A stretch of DNA of 64,000 nucleotides from Chloroflexota bacterium (GCA_029561345.1 JAKQJC010000020.1:123867-187866), one strand, 5' to 3'. Shown: positions 24,795-33,742, counted from the first letter of the stretch. Numbers and translations are program-made. The notes: generated by a model from the sequence alone, not told the origin.

Positions 24795-27200
24795 ATGCAA
24801 ATAAACCCTTTTGCCCTTCTGCTGCTCTTCCCGGCCCTGATCCTGGGGGCGCTGAGCGTTTTTTCCTGGCGGCGGCGCAATATGATCGGCGGCCTGGAAT
24901 TTTTCCGCCTGATGCTGGCCATGCTCATTTACACCCTGGGATATATGATGGAGCTTTCGAGCCGCACCCTGCCAGATATGCTCTTCTGGACCCGGGTGGA
25001 ATACCTGGCCATTGCGCCCCTGCCGGCCTTGTGGATCTGGTTTGCTCTGCGCTACGCCGGACACAAAGCCTGGCTGGGCCGCCGCCTGCTGATCTTTTTT
25101 ATCCTCCCCCTGGTCATCATCACAGCCCTATATACCAACGACTGGCATCATCTTTATTACACTTACACCAGCGTGGACACTTCAGGGCCTTTTCCTGTTT
25201 TGAGCCTGGGCCGCGGCCCGTTTTACTGGGTCAGTGCTTTTAACATCTATTTCTGCCTCATTCTCAGCATGATTATCCTGATGGGCAAATTCTGGCACTC
25301 TGCCCGCCTGTACCGCATGCAAATTAGCGTTATTCTCATCGGCCTTTTGCTGATGCTGACGGAAATTTTTCTCTACCTCACTGGCAGTTCGCCCCTGCCG
25401 CAGATTGATTTTGCTCCTTTCACCTTCACCCTCATCGGCCTGCTGTTCAGCTGGGCGCTGTTCCGTTATCACCTGATTTCCCTCACTCCCATTGCCCGCG
25501 ACGCGCTGGTGGAAAACCTGAAAGACGGCATCCTGGTGTTTGACACGCATCTGGTCATAGCCGACGCCAACCCGGCCGCCCTCCGGGTGCTGCAGCTGGA
25601 TCCGCAAAATGACTGGGTGGGCCAGCCATTGAACCGCGCGCTGGCACAGTTCCCCGATATGATTGAATTTTGCCAGAAATCCGGGCAGCAGGCCTCTCAA
25701 TGTGAAACCCAGATCAATGAACGGGTTTTTCTTTGCAATCTTTCACCGCTGTATGACCGTCACAACGGCTTTATCGGCAGCCTGCTGCTGATCAGCGACA
25801 TCACTCCCCTGAAACGCTCCGAAACAGAACTGCGCTCGTTGTTTGCTGCCATGGACCGCCTGGTCTGTGTGATTGACCGGCAGGGCCAAATTCTCGAAGT
25901 TCCGCTGACCCGCCTGGCAGAATTTCAGATTGCGCCGCAAAAACTGCTCAACCTCCACCTGCATGAATTGTTCCCCGCCCCCCTGGCCGAAGATCTTCTG
26001 GTGCAGGTGCGGCAGGTGATGAATGAGCATATCTCTGTGGAAATGGAATTTCCCGTCGCCATCAACGGCAAGGAAATCTGGCTCAGCATCACCATTTCGC
26101 CCCTGCACAAAGACCGGGTGCTGGTCCTGGCTCAGGATATCAGCGGGCGCAAGCAGACCGAACACGCCCTGCTGCAGGCCAAACGCAACACAGATAATGC
26201 CAACGCCGAACTGAGTAAAAACCTGCAGCGGATGGAGCGTCTGAACGAGCTTTCTTACACGCTGAACAGCACCATGGAAATGAATGCCATTCTGGCGGAA
26301 GTGGTTCGCGAAGCCAACGAAGTGCTGCAAGGCTCAGGCTGCGCCATTTTTCTATCGCAGGATGAGAACCTGGTGTGCGGGGCCAGCCACCCCTTTGACC
26401 TGATGCAGGGGCCGGGCGCGGCACTGCTGCAAAAAATGGCCAACGAAGCCCTCCGGGGCGATGTGATCATGCTCACAGATGAAAAGGGAAATTTACTGCT
26501 TGAAAATGAAGCTCATGAATACTTGAATCCGCCGGCATTGGGGTTTATCCCGCTGCAGGCCGGGCCTGAAGCCTTTGGCGTGCTGGCGCTGCTGGCCGGC
26601 GGCATTGACGGGTTCAGCCAGGGTGATATTTTGATGCTGGTGGCGGTTGGCCGGCGCATTTCGGCTGCCCTTGAAAAAGCCCGCCTGTTCCGCGAAATGC
26701 AAGCACTGGCCCAGCGCGACAGCCTCACCAGCCTGTCATCGCGCCGTCATTTCTTCGGTCTGCTGGAACATGAGATTCAATTTTCCCTGCGTTATCACCA
26801 TCCCCTGTCAGTCATCATGCTCGATATTGACCATTTCAAACAGGTGAATGACCGCTTTGGACACCTGGCTGGCGACTGTGTACTGAAAGACCTGGCAGCC
26901 CTGGTGCGTTCCGGCCTGCGCAGCGTGGATATGGTGGGGCGCTACGGCGGCGAAGAATTTGTGGTCGCCATGCCGTCCACCTCGCTGAAACTGGCCGTAC
27001 AGACTGCAGAACGCCTGCGGGCGTTGGTGGAAATGCGTCATTTCCAGTTTGAAGATCAGGATATTCACATCACCGTCAGTCTGGGGGTGGCGCAGTTTGA
27101 TCCGCACTCAGACGCCAGCATGGATACGATGCTGCAGCGCGCTGATGCTGCGCTTTACACAGCCAAAAATAACGGCCGCAACTGCGTTGAAACGGCTTGA
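24795..27200 (+). CDS. Membrane diguanylate cyclase with 7TM, PAS and GAF sensory domains
   Basis: This 801-residue protein starts with seven helices (about 1-225) of the histidine-kinase N-terminal 7TM type. Two PAS domains follow (about 235-460), then a GAF domain (about 490-640) and a C-terminal GGDEF domain. The active site is GGEEF at 718-722, and the inhibitory site RxxD is present as RSVD at 709-712, so synthesis of c-di-GMP with product feedback is expected. The ATG at 24795 lies 13 bases after the OsmC-like stop; an earlier TTG lies inside that gene. A 14-bp hairpin terminator follows. A PilZ receptor candidate lies at 47657-48016. Confidence 0.9.
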   Translation: MQINPFALLLLFPALILGALSVFSWRRRNMIGGLEFFRLMLAMLIYTLGYMMELSSRTLPDMLFWTRVEYLAIAPLPALWIWFALRYAGHKAWLGRRLLIFFILPLVIITALYTNDWHHLYYTYTSVDTSGPFPVLSLGRGPFYWVSAFNIYFCLILSMIILMGKFWHSARLYRMQISVILIGLLLMLTEIFLYLTGSSPLPQIDFAPFTFTLIGLLFSWALFRYHLISLTPIARDALVENLKDGILVFDTHLVIADANPAALRVLQLDPQNDWVGQPLNRALAQFPDMIEFCQKSGQQASQCETQINERVFLCNLSPLYDRHNGFIGSLLLISDITPLKRSETELRSLFAAMDRLVCVIDRQGQILEVPLTRLAEFQIAPQKLLNLHLHELFPAPLAEDLLVQVRQVMNEHISVEMEFPVAINGKEIWLSITISPLHKDRVLVLAQDISGRKQTEHALLQAKRNTDNANAELSKNLQRMERLNELSYTLNSTMEMNAILAEVVREANEVLQGSGCAIFLSQDENLVCGASHPFDLMQGPGAALLQKMANEALRGDVIMLTDEKGNLLLENEAHEYLNPPALGFIPLQAGPEAFGVLALLAGGIDGFSQGDILMLVAVGRRISAALEKARLFREMQALAQRDSLTSLSSRRHFFGLLEHEIQFSLRYHHPLSVIMLDIDHFKQVNDRFGHLAGDCVLKDLAALVRSGLRSVDMVGRYGGEEFVVAMPSTSLKLAVQTAERLRALVEMRHFQFEDQDIHITVSLGVAQFDPHSDASMDTMLQRADAALYTAKNNGRNCVETA

Positions 27201-27267
27201 TTCTCTGCTTGTTGTATGGTTGTGGGAGATAAGCCAGCTGCGCCTTCAGACCTTCCAGAATAATGTG

Positions 27268-27299
27268 CTGCCTCCGACCGGTAACCCGGTCGGAGGCAG
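27268..27299. terminator. Hairpin terminator between convergent genes
   Basis: CTGCCTCCGACCGG at 27268-27281 pairs with CCGGTCGGAGGCAG at 27286-27299 across the loop TAAC, a 14-bp perfect stem. A short T-rich stretch follows. It lies between the diguanylate cyclase and HAD-DinB stops. Confidence 0.8.
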
Positions 27300-27324
27300 T
27301 ACATTTTGGGCAAGCGGGCGTTTT

Positions 27325-28509
27325 TCAGGAACAAACCGCGGCCAGCGCCTGCCGGGCATGGTTGCGGTCATGGGCGGCAATACGCCCCACCAGCTCCAGC
27401 ACCGTCAGCTGGCTGCCGCTTGGGTGCACCATGGTACGCTTCCAGGCGTCCTCGGGCAGGCTGTCCAGTTCAGCCAGCAGTTCCATGCGCGCAGCCGTGA
27501 AAGCCTGCTGCACCGCCCACGGATCTTGGGCTGCATAGGCGCGCTCCTCCGGCCAGTTCTTTGAATCGAGCCCGGCCAACACGGGGGCATCTTCGCGCAG
27601 GGCGCGCCGCAGGCGCGGCAAAAAGACCTCCGCTTCCACATCACGCAGGTGGCAGAGGGTTTCGGTGGCGTTCCATTCTCCTGGCGCGGGGCGCTTTTGC
27701 AAATCGCGGCCAGCCAGGCTGGTGAGTCCGGCCGGACCCGCCCGCAGGGCAGCCAGCAGAGCCCTTTGAGATGAAAAATCAGGCTCCAGGGTTTTCGCAT
27801 CCGCCGCGTCCAGCCAGGGGAGCAGATCCTTCAGCGCGCCATGCCCTGTGGCGGCAGCCCCTGCCGGGCTGCCACCGCCATCCGGGGTGATCCAGAACGA
27901 GGCCAGGCCGGCCTGGGCAGCGCAGGCAATGTCATTTTCCAGGTCATTGCCCACCATCACCACCGGTCCCTCAGGCCAGCCCAGGCGCGCCAGGCATTCC
28001 ATCACGAACTCAGGGTGGGGTTTGGCATAGTGAAAGGCCTGATAGGATGATACCAGCGCCAATTTATCCAGCGCGGGGGTCAGGCCGGCCCAATCCAGGC
28101 GGTGCAGAATGGCCATTTCTGGAAAGAGCGGGTTGGTGGCAATCACCACCTGCCAGCCGCGTTCCAGGGCCGCGTTCACCAGTTCCACCGCTCCCGCAAT
28201 GGGGCGGGTCACCTGGCAGAGTTTGGGGAATTCGTCAACATAAAATGCGTCAATCACCGGCTGAACGGCTTGCCTTTCCAGGCCCAGCACCGGGAAAAAT
28301 ACGGCGTCAAAGGTCTCCTGAAGGGTGCGGTCAGGGCGCAGGTTGCGCGCCATGGCCTCCGTGCCAGCCAGCAGGGTTTTGACCATGCGTTTGGGCTCGG
28401 TGTGAGCCGCCAGGTGGGCCGAAAGTGCCTGCAAATAAGCCGGTAAAAAAGATTCCATGCGATTATCCAGCAGGGTTTCATCCAGGTCCATTAACAGCAC
28501 AGGTGACAC
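27325..28509 (-). CDS. HAD-family phosphatase fused to a DinB domain
   Basis: This 394-residue protein has a HAD hydrolase domain in residues 1-235. Motif I is DLDETLLDN (Asp8, Asp10), motif II is IATNPLF, motif III is the Lys of YAKPHPEF, and motif IV is VGNDLENDI. A DinB-type helical domain follows (about 255-394) with TLCHLRDVEAEVF and AAHDRNHARQAL, supplying histidines for a metal site. The likely start is GTG at 28509, six bases after AAGGAG; TTG at 28515 touches that site directly. Substrate is unknown, possibly a phosphorylated small molecule. It follows the B2-like gene by 61 bases on the same strand. Confidence 0.82.
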   Translation of the reverse strand: MSPVLLMDLDETLLDNRMESFLPAYLQALSAHLAAHTEPKRMVKTLLAGTEAMARNLRPDRTLQETFDAVFFPVLGLERQAVQPVIDAFYVDEFPKLCQVTRPIAGAVELVNAALERGWQVVIATNPLFPEMAILHRLDWAGLTPALDKLALVSSYQAFHYAKPHPEFVMECLARLGWPEGPVVMVGNDLENDIACAAQAGLASFWITPDGGGSPAGAAATGHGALKDLLPWLDAADAKTLEPDFSSQRALLAALRAGPAGLTSLAGRDLQKRPAPGEWNATETLCHLRDVEAEVFLPRLRRALREDAPVLAGLDSKNWPEERAYAAQDPWAVQQAFTAARMELLAELDSLPEDAWKRTMVHPSGSQLTVLELVGRIAAHDRNHARQALAAVCS

Positions 28510-28570
28510 AGGCAACTCCTTCCAATGGGGTCTTTATGATACGGGGATTTTCAGCTTGCAAGGGGAAAGA

Positions 28571-29008
28571 TCAATCATCCCCAAAGGTGGAAAGCACCGT
28601 GTAATCCTGGCGGCCTTCCGCACCGGTGAGAATGGCCGGGCCGCTGCGCAGCCAGGCATGGGCAGCTATGTTTTGATTCTTGCGATTCACGCCGAGATAA
28701 AAAGTGGCCGGAATGGCGCGGCGTTTCAGCATCCAGCGCGCCGTCAGTGCCTGAGCCAGGCAGGCGCTTTTCCAGGGGGTGCGTTTTGCGGCGGCGCGCA
28801 CCGCCCAGCCCACCAGCCTGGCTTCATCGAGCTGCGCCTGGGGCAGTTCGGGCGGGGTTTCGCCGCCTCGGCGACCCAGGGTGCCCGCCAGCCAGCGGAA
28901 CGGCAGCAGCAAGGCCAGGCGGGCAGCGGTCAGGGTCAGCGCCGCCTCCAGCAGCAGCCAGCGCTGGTGCCAGCCCAGCCTTCTAAATTTGACCCAGGCG
29001 CTGTCCAT
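28571..29008 (-). CDS. Lasso-peptide B2-like transglutaminase-fold protease, orphan
   Basis: This 145-residue protein matches the lasso peptide biosynthesis B2 / transglutaminase-core-3 family. WKSACLAQALTARWML carries the catalytic Cys83, and IAAHAWL carries His117. LGVNRKNQN lies between them as in family members, and an aspartate follows in RQDYTVL. B2 proteases cut the leader from a lasso precursor. No precursor, PqqD-like B1 or asparagine-synthetase-like C gene is in the window, so the substrate is unknown. The gene starts six bases after the recR stop, so it is cotranscribed with dnaX/ybaB/recR genes. Confidence 0.78.
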   Translation of the reverse strand: MDSAWVKFRRLGWHQRWLLLEAALTLTAARLALLLPFRWLAGTLGRRGGETPPELPQAQLDEARLVGWAVRAAAKRTPWKSACLAQALTARWMLKRRAIPATFYLGVNRKNQNIAAHAWLRSGPAILTGAEGRQDYTVLSTFGDD

Positions 29009-29014
29009 TCCGGT

Positions 29015-29623
29015 TTAGAGCAGGTCCTGGCGGCCCGCCAGGGCGCGCAGCAGGGTGTTCTGATCGGCATATTCCAGGTCGCTGCCCACGGGCAGGCCGC
29101 GCGCCAGGCGCGTGATGCGCAGGTTCAATCCGGCCATCTGCTGGCGCAGGTAAAGGGCCGTGGCGTCGCCTTCCATGCTGGGGTTGGTCGCCAGGATCAC
29201 TTCCTTAAATTGCCCCCCGCGCACCCGCTCAAGCAGCGGACGGATTTTCAAATCATCCGGGCCCACGCCCTCAATGGGTGAAAGCACGCCGTGCAGCACA
29301 TGGTAACGCCCGCGGAAAGCCCCGGTGCGCTCAATCACCAGGATATCCAGCGGTTCTTCCACCACGCAAAGGCTGGTCTCATCGCGCTGCGTCGCGGCGC
29401 ACAGGTCGCACATCGGCTGCCCCACCAGCATGATGTTGAAGCACTGCGGGCAAAAAGCCGTGCTGCGCTTCAAATTCACCAGCGCCTCGGCCAGGCGCAG
29501 CGAAACATCTTCCGGCGCCTGCAGCAAATAGAACGCCAGCCGCGAGGCCGTTTTAGGGCCCACTCCCGGCAGGCGTTCCAGCGCGTTCACCAGGTTCTGA
29601 ACCGGTTCAGCCAGTCCGGGCAT
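29015..29623 (-). CDS. recR: Recombination protein RecR
   Basis: This 202-residue protein has the full RecR architecture. The helix-hairpin-helix is in LERLPGVGPKTASRLAF, the Cys4 zinc finger is CPQC and CDLC (about 58-75), and the Toprim domain begins CVVEEPLDILVIE and includes ATNPSMEGDATA. It works with RecO/RecF in loading RecA at gaps. The position directly after ybaB, with one base between, and downstream of dnaX is the common bacterial dnaX-ybaB-recR order. Confidence 0.95.
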   Translation of the reverse strand: MPGLAEPVQNLVNALERLPGVGPKTASRLAFYLLQAPEDVSLRLAEALVNLKRSTAFCPQCFNIMLVGQPMCDLCAATQRDETSLCVVEEPLDILVIERTGAFRGRYHVLHGVLSPIEGVGPDDLKIRPLLERVRGGQFKEVILATNPSMEGDATALYLRQQMAGLNLRITRLARGLPVGSDLEYADQNTLLRALAGRQDLL

Positions 29624-29624
29624 C

Positions 29625-29969
29625 TTAGAAACCGAGGCCCATATTGCCCAGGCCGCCCGCCAGCGGGCCCATGCGGTCCGCCGCCATGTCGCGCGACTGA
29701 TCGAGCGCCATGTTCACCGCGCTCAGCAGCATATCCTGCAGCATTTCAGCATCAACATCCTTCAGCAGTTCGGGGTCAATCACAATGGACTTGCATTTCT
29801 GGTCGCCGGTCATGGTCACTTTGACCGCGCCGCCGCCCACCGTTGCCGTGACAGTTTCAAGGGCCAGCTGTTCCTGGGCCTGCATCAACTGTTCCTGCAT
29901 TTTCTTCAACTGGCCCATCATGCCGCCGCCGCCACCGGCGCCCATTGGGCGATTAAAACCTTTTGCCAT
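29625..29969 (-). CDS. YbaB/EbfC family nucleoid-associated protein
   Basis: This 114-residue protein has the YbaB pattern. A glycine-rich N-terminus (GAGGGGGMMGQLKKMQEQLMQAQEQL) leads into the central strand region VTATVGGGAVKVTMTGDQKCKSIVID and an EMLQDMLLSAVNMALDQ helix. It is a small dimeric DNA-binding protein of the nucleoid. The preceding dnaX gene ends 328 bases upstream, an unusually long gap for this operon, filled by hairpins. Confidence 0.93.
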   Translation of the reverse strand: MAKGFNRPMGAGGGGGMMGQLKKMQEQLMQAQEQLALETVTATVGGGAVKVTMTGDQKCKSIVIDPELLKDVDAEMLQDMLLSAVNMALDQSRDMAADRMGPLAGGLGNMGLGF

Positions 29970-30297
29970 GTTTTTTCTCCTTCTTTCAATAAATCATCTG
30001 TTTCAATACCTGTATCTCCTCAGGCGCAGAACTGCCGCCTGAAAAGGCCATTTCCGAAGCCGCGCTGCCTGCGCCCTCCGATGAGGACACTTCACGCCCA
30101 ACAATGGACCGCACATGTTTTTTGCTCCGCCTTGCAGAGCAAAAAACATCCATTATCTTTCTCCCCCGCCCGCAGGCGGGGGCCGGGGGGTGGGTTTCTT
30201 AACGTGCTAATGTCAACGTACTTTTCCTGATTCAACGTTTCAAGGGCAGCACTGCTGCCTGAAAAACCATAAGCCGGTTCTCTGCAAGGGCAGGCCC
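29970..30297. other. Hairpin-rich gap between dnaX and ybaB
   Basis: No gene is supported in these 328 bases. Perfect inverted repeats are ATGTTTTTTGCTC/GAGCAAAAAACAT (30115-30127 with 30137-30149) and CCCCCGCC/GGCGGGGG (30163-30170 with 30175-30182). Two copies of a motif like ACTGCYGCCTGAAAA lie at about 30030-30044 and 30251-30265, each following a GCAG and part of a small hairpin. The first repeat is a good terminator for dnaX. Confidence 0.65.
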
Positions 30298-31890
30298 TTA
30301 CGAATTGATCTTCTTGGCCTGCACCACCTCGGCGCCCAGGTCGCGCAGCGCCGTATCCACCATGCCGCCGGCATCCACTTCCATATCCGCGGGCAGGTTG
30401 GCCGCCTTTCCCGCCGAAACCACGCAGCGAATTTGCAGGGTCACGCCCAGCACCTGCTGAATGGCCAGCCGGGTGATTTGAATGTTCTCATCGCTTTCCA
30501 TCTTCGATTTCAGCACCTCGCTGGCAAAGCCCAGAATCAAAGCGCCGTCCTTCACGCCCACCGGCTTGCCCGAATTGAGCAGCGCCTCGGTGCGCCCGTT
30601 GTGCTTCTTCACCGCCAGGCGGATCTTCACCCAGTTTTGCATCACCGCCTGCAGGCCGGTGTTGGCCAGGTCGCCAGCCGGTGCAGCCGGGGCAGGCTGG
30701 GCCGCCGGGGCGTCGGCTGGGCGGGGTTGGGAGGGCTGCGGCGCAGCCGCCGGGGCTGCCGCAGCCGGCTGGGCCGCCTGCTGCACCACCGTCACCACCG
30801 GCTGGGCAGCCTGGGGGGCCTCAAGGCAATCGGCAAAAGCCAGTTCCAGCGCCAGGCCGGGCTGCCATGCACCGCGCGGGTCGCTGGTGGCCTGGTTAAA
30901 GGCGCGCAGGCAGCGCACCAGCTCCGCGGTTTTGAAGGCGCGGGCATGGGCGGCCATCTGGGCGCGCATATCCTGGGTGGCATCCACCTGGGCAGCGTTG
31001 CCCAGCAGGAAAAGCATCAGGCTGCGCAGGTAATCCACCACCTGGCGGGCAAACTGGCGCGGGTCAGCCCCTGCGTCCAGCGTCTGCTGGATGAGGTTGA
31101 GCCCGGCCGCAGAATCTTTCTTCAAAATGGCATCCACCAGGGCCACCACAGCCTGACTGGTGGCCGTGCCCAGCACGGTCTGCGCCAGGGCCAGGTCCAC
31201 CGGCTTGCCAATGGAGGCCAGCTGATCGAGCAGGGAAACGGCATCGCGTACCCCGCCCGTGGCCTGGCGGGCAATCAGGGTCAGGGCTTCGGCATCCACG
31301 GTCAGCTTCTCCTGGGTCACAATGTTGCCCAGCAGGCGCGCCAGTTCGGGCACCGAAACGCGCCGGAATTCGTGGCGCTGGCAGCGCGAAAGCACCGTGG
31401 CCGGAATTTTATGCACCTCGGTGGTGGCCAGAATAAAAATGGCATGCGGCGGCGGCTCTTCCAGGGTCTTCAACAGGGCGTTGAAGGCGGCCGTGGAAAG
31501 CATGTGCACTTCGTCGATAATATAGACTTTGAACTTGCCCTGGCTGGGAGAAAAATTGATCTTGTCGCGCAAATCGCGCACATCGTCCACGCTGGTGTTG
31601 GAGGCCGCATCGATCTCGATCAGGTCCATGAAACGGCCTTCATTCACCGCCTTGCAGTGCGCGCACTGGTCGCAGGGGCGTTTGGCAGGATCATCTTCAA
31701 GGCAGTTGACTGCCTTGGCCAGCAAGCGCGCCGAGGTGGTCTTGCCAGTGCCGCGCGGCCCGGCGAAGAGGTAGGCATGCGCCACCCGATCGGCCGCCAC
31801 GGCGTTGCGCAGGGTCTGAATGATGTGCTCCTGTCCGACGACTTCTTCCCACAAATGGGGACGGTATTTTCGGTAAAATGCCTGTGACAT
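30298..31890 (-). CDS. dnaX: DNA polymerase III subunit tau/gamma
   Basis: This 530-residue protein begins MSQAFYRKYRPHLWEEVVGQEH, the classic DnaX opening. Walker A is GPRGTGKTTS, the zinc motif uses four cysteines around CDQCAHC, Walker B is VYIIDEVHMLS and the sensor region follows with TLEEPPPHAIFILATTE. The C-terminal part has an Ala/Pro/Gln-rich linker (about 370-415), then a domain that starts LQAVMQNWVKIRLAVKKHNG, as in tau proteins. The start at 31890 has GGAAG upstream; upstream in-frame codons read through the preceding gene and lack homology. I see no A-rich slippery site for a gamma product. Confidence 0.94.
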   Translation of the reverse strand: MSQAFYRKYRPHLWEEVVGQEHIIQTLRNAVAADRVAHAYLFAGPRGTGKTTSARLLAKAVNCLEDDPAKRPCDQCAHCKAVNEGRFMDLIEIDAASNTSVDDVRDLRDKINFSPSQGKFKVYIIDEVHMLSTAAFNALLKTLEEPPPHAIFILATTEVHKIPATVLSRCQRHEFRRVSVPELARLLGNIVTQEKLTVDAEALTLIARQATGGVRDAVSLLDQLASIGKPVDLALAQTVLGTATSQAVVALVDAILKKDSAAGLNLIQQTLDAGADPRQFARQVVDYLRSLMLFLLGNAAQVDATQDMRAQMAAHARAFKTAELVRCLRAFNQATSDPRGAWQPGLALELAFADCLEAPQAAQPVVTVVQQAAQPAAAAPAAAPQPSQPRPADAPAAQPAPAAPAGDLANTGLQAVMQNWVKIRLAVKKHNGRTEALLNSGKPVGVKDGALILGFASEVLKSKMESDENIQITRLAIQQVLGVTLQIRCVVSAGKAANLPADMEVDAGGMVDTALRDLGAEVVQAKKINS

Positions 31891-31900
31891 GCGCTTCCTT

Positions 31901-32428
31901 TTAGGGAACCCGGTACGTGGCCCGCGGAGTGCCCTGGGGGTCAGCCAGCACCAGCACCCTGCCCTTGCCGGGCTCCCAGAGCGCCGCGCTGCTGCCAATA
32001 AAGAGCTGCAGGCCGTAATTCTGTCCGGCCCGGCTGTAAATGTTGACGATGCCGCCGTTGTTGAGAACAAAATCGGGGAAAGTGAACAGCACGGTGTCGC
32101 TTTCCCTGATCTGCCAGCCGGTCATCAGCAAGTCAATACCGCTGCGGTTTTTGAGGACAATCTTTTCATCGCTCAACCGGCCGCCGTCGTAAATATTTTC
32201 AATCAGGTTAAGGGTCTGCTCTGGCGCCAGGGTCGGAAAAGGCGTGCGCTCAATCAGCACGGTGGCGCCGCTGAGTTCGGTGGGGGTGAGGGGGTACAGC
32301 GGTCCGGCTGAGACGGCGCGGGGAACCGGGTTGGCGGCATTCCAGATCACCAGCACCAGCAGGGTGGTGGCGGCTGAAACAAACACGTTCAACAAAAGAT
32401 AGACCAGCAGCCGCTGCCATTTAGACAT
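31901..32428 (-). CDS. Membrane-anchored lamin-tail-domain protein
   Basis: This 175-residue protein has an N-terminal membrane helix (LLVYLLLNVFVSAATTLLVLVIW), a linker, and a C-terminal lamin-tail-like domain (about 72-175). That domain shows the pattern IVLKNRSGIDLLMTGWQI, then FPDFVLNNGGIVNIYS. Lamin tail domains in bacteria are Ig-like folds on surface or secreted proteins. The gene ends ten bases before the dnaX start, so it probably precedes dnaX in the same transcript, an unusual partner for that operon. Confidence 0.75.
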   Translation of the reverse strand: MSKWQRLLVYLLLNVFVSAATTLLVLVIWNAANPVPRAVSAGPLYPLTPTELSGATVLIERTPFPTLAPEQTLNLIENIYDGGRLSDEKIVLKNRSGIDLLMTGWQIRESDTVLFTFPDFVLNNGGIVNIYSRAGQNYGLQLFIGSSAALWEPGKGRVLVLADPQGTPRATYRVP

Positions 32429-32590
32429 AACTTAACACCTCTCCGTCTATTTTAACCTATAAAAGAGGTTTTTCGGAGGCAAAACCCGGCCAATCCGCAG
32501 TTTTTCTGCGGGGTGAATTTCGCTCAACTGGCAGACGCTGCGCTTATCCTTTTAACCCGAGTCCTGCTACAATAAAATCAAGGCGGCCTC

Positions 32591-33721
32591 ATGAAAAAAC
32601 ATTGTTTACGCTCTGTATTTCTACTCTTAGCAGTCATGGTGCTGCTGATTCTGGCCGCCTGCAGCCAGGCGCTTACGCCCACTCCCGCGCCGTTGCCCAC
32701 CCGCCGCCCCAGCCTCACCCCCAGCCCCAGGTTGATGCAGCCCACTGCCACTTTTACCCCCACGCCCCTGCCCAGCCTCACCCCCACGCCCTGGCCCACC
32801 GCCACCGCCACCCTCGATCCCCGGCTGATGGCCCTCTGGCAGCAAAATGTCGATCCGCAGCCGCCTGCCACGGCCTATGTCAACCTTGTTTTCTACGCCT
32901 CCGATTTCTACAACCCCCAATACGGCGCGCGCGCCCTCAGCCTGCTGGCTGACCTGTCCATCCGGCTCAAGCTGCCGGTGGATCTTTCCTTCACCGGCGA
33001 AGCCCTGCCCCTCTATATGGCCCGGCAGCCCGAGCTCTTTGAAAAAATCAACGCCCACCCCGAACTCTTCACCATCCGCTATCACCACGCCGGACCGCAC
33101 CCCGCCCTGCTGGATGAAAATGGCTATGTGGAAAATGCCGCCGGAAAATGTGTGCGCCTGGGCGGCCTGGCGCGCATGCAGCGCATTGAGCTTTACACCG
33201 CCTATGAAACCCTTTCCCTCAACACCGCCCGCTGGCGCTTTGAAGACACATCCGTCTATTGCGCCGCGGCGGATCCCACCGCTGCGGGCGGCCTGAGCGT
33301 GGTGAGCGCCTATGCACCCCTGCCTTATTACACCGATGACCTGCCCGTTTTTGATCATGACCTGCGCCTCAGCGTGCTCACCGGCCTGGGGGTGCGCCTG
33401 GCCCTGCCGCCAGATGTACGGCTGCGCTGGACGCCCCAAGCCAGCCTGCCCGCCGCCGCCCGGCAGGCCGCTGCCGGTTGGCCCGCAGCTTACCGCCCCC
33501 CGCTGCTGGAAGTGAGCCTGCAAGACAGCGATTTTTACACCACCCACGGCTGGATGACCTTTCCCCTTGAAGGCAAAAAGTTAATCCTGCCCATCAATGT
33601 GCAGGACCTGAACTGGCGCACCTTTGCTGAAACTCTCACCGACCTCAGTCAGCAGCCCGGCCTGCGCTTCGTCACCGCCGTCGAACTGGCCCGCTGGCTG
33701 CAGCTGCAGCCGGCTCCGTAA
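32591..33721 (+). CDS. Lipoprotein with Thr/Pro linker, possible polysaccharide-deacetylase-like fold
   Basis: This 376-residue protein has a signal with lipobox LAAC (Cys24) and a linker rich in TPTP/TPSP motifs to about residue 75. A folded domain of about 300 residues then opens AYVNLVFYASDFYNP and contains LALLADLSIRLKLPVDLSFTGEAL-like spacing and ELFTIRYHHAGPHPA. Strand-loop order and the HHAGPH histidines resemble NodB-type polysaccharide deacetylases, but the usual catalytic TFDD motif is not visible, so enzyme activity is uncertain. It lies upstream of the zinc-ribbon trio, which has its own promoter. Confidence 0.6.
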   Translation: MKKHCLRSVFLLLAVMVLLILAACSQALTPTPAPLPTRRPSLTPSPRLMQPTATFTPTPLPSLTPTPWPTATATLDPRLMALWQQNVDPQPPATAYVNLVFYASDFYNPQYGARALSLLADLSIRLKLPVDLSFTGEALPLYMARQPELFEKINAHPELFTIRYHHAGPHPALLDENGYVENAAGKCVRLGGLARMQRIELYTAYETLSLNTARWRFEDTSVYCAAADPTAAGGLSVVSAYAPLPYYTDDLPVFDHDLRLSVLTGLGVRLALPPDVRLRWTPQASLPAAARQAAAGWPAAYRPPLLEVSLQDSDFYTTHGWMTFPLEGKKLILPINVQDLNWRTFAETLTDLSQQPGLRFVTAVELARWLQLQPAP

Positions 33722-33742
33722 CCGGTTTCCGTAAGGCTCCCC

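Noticed and set aside
28510..29014. A complete lasso peptide cluster
   Set aside because: Only the B2-like gene is present; gaps on both sides are too short for a precursor and no B1 or C gene is in the window.
30433..31887. A 484-codon plus-strand frame opposite dnaX
   Set aside because: dnaX is unmistakable on the minus strand; this frame is a composition shadow.
30298..31890. Programmed frameshift in dnaX to make a gamma subunit
   Set aside because: No A-rich slippery heptamer followed by a stem was seen in the coding strand.
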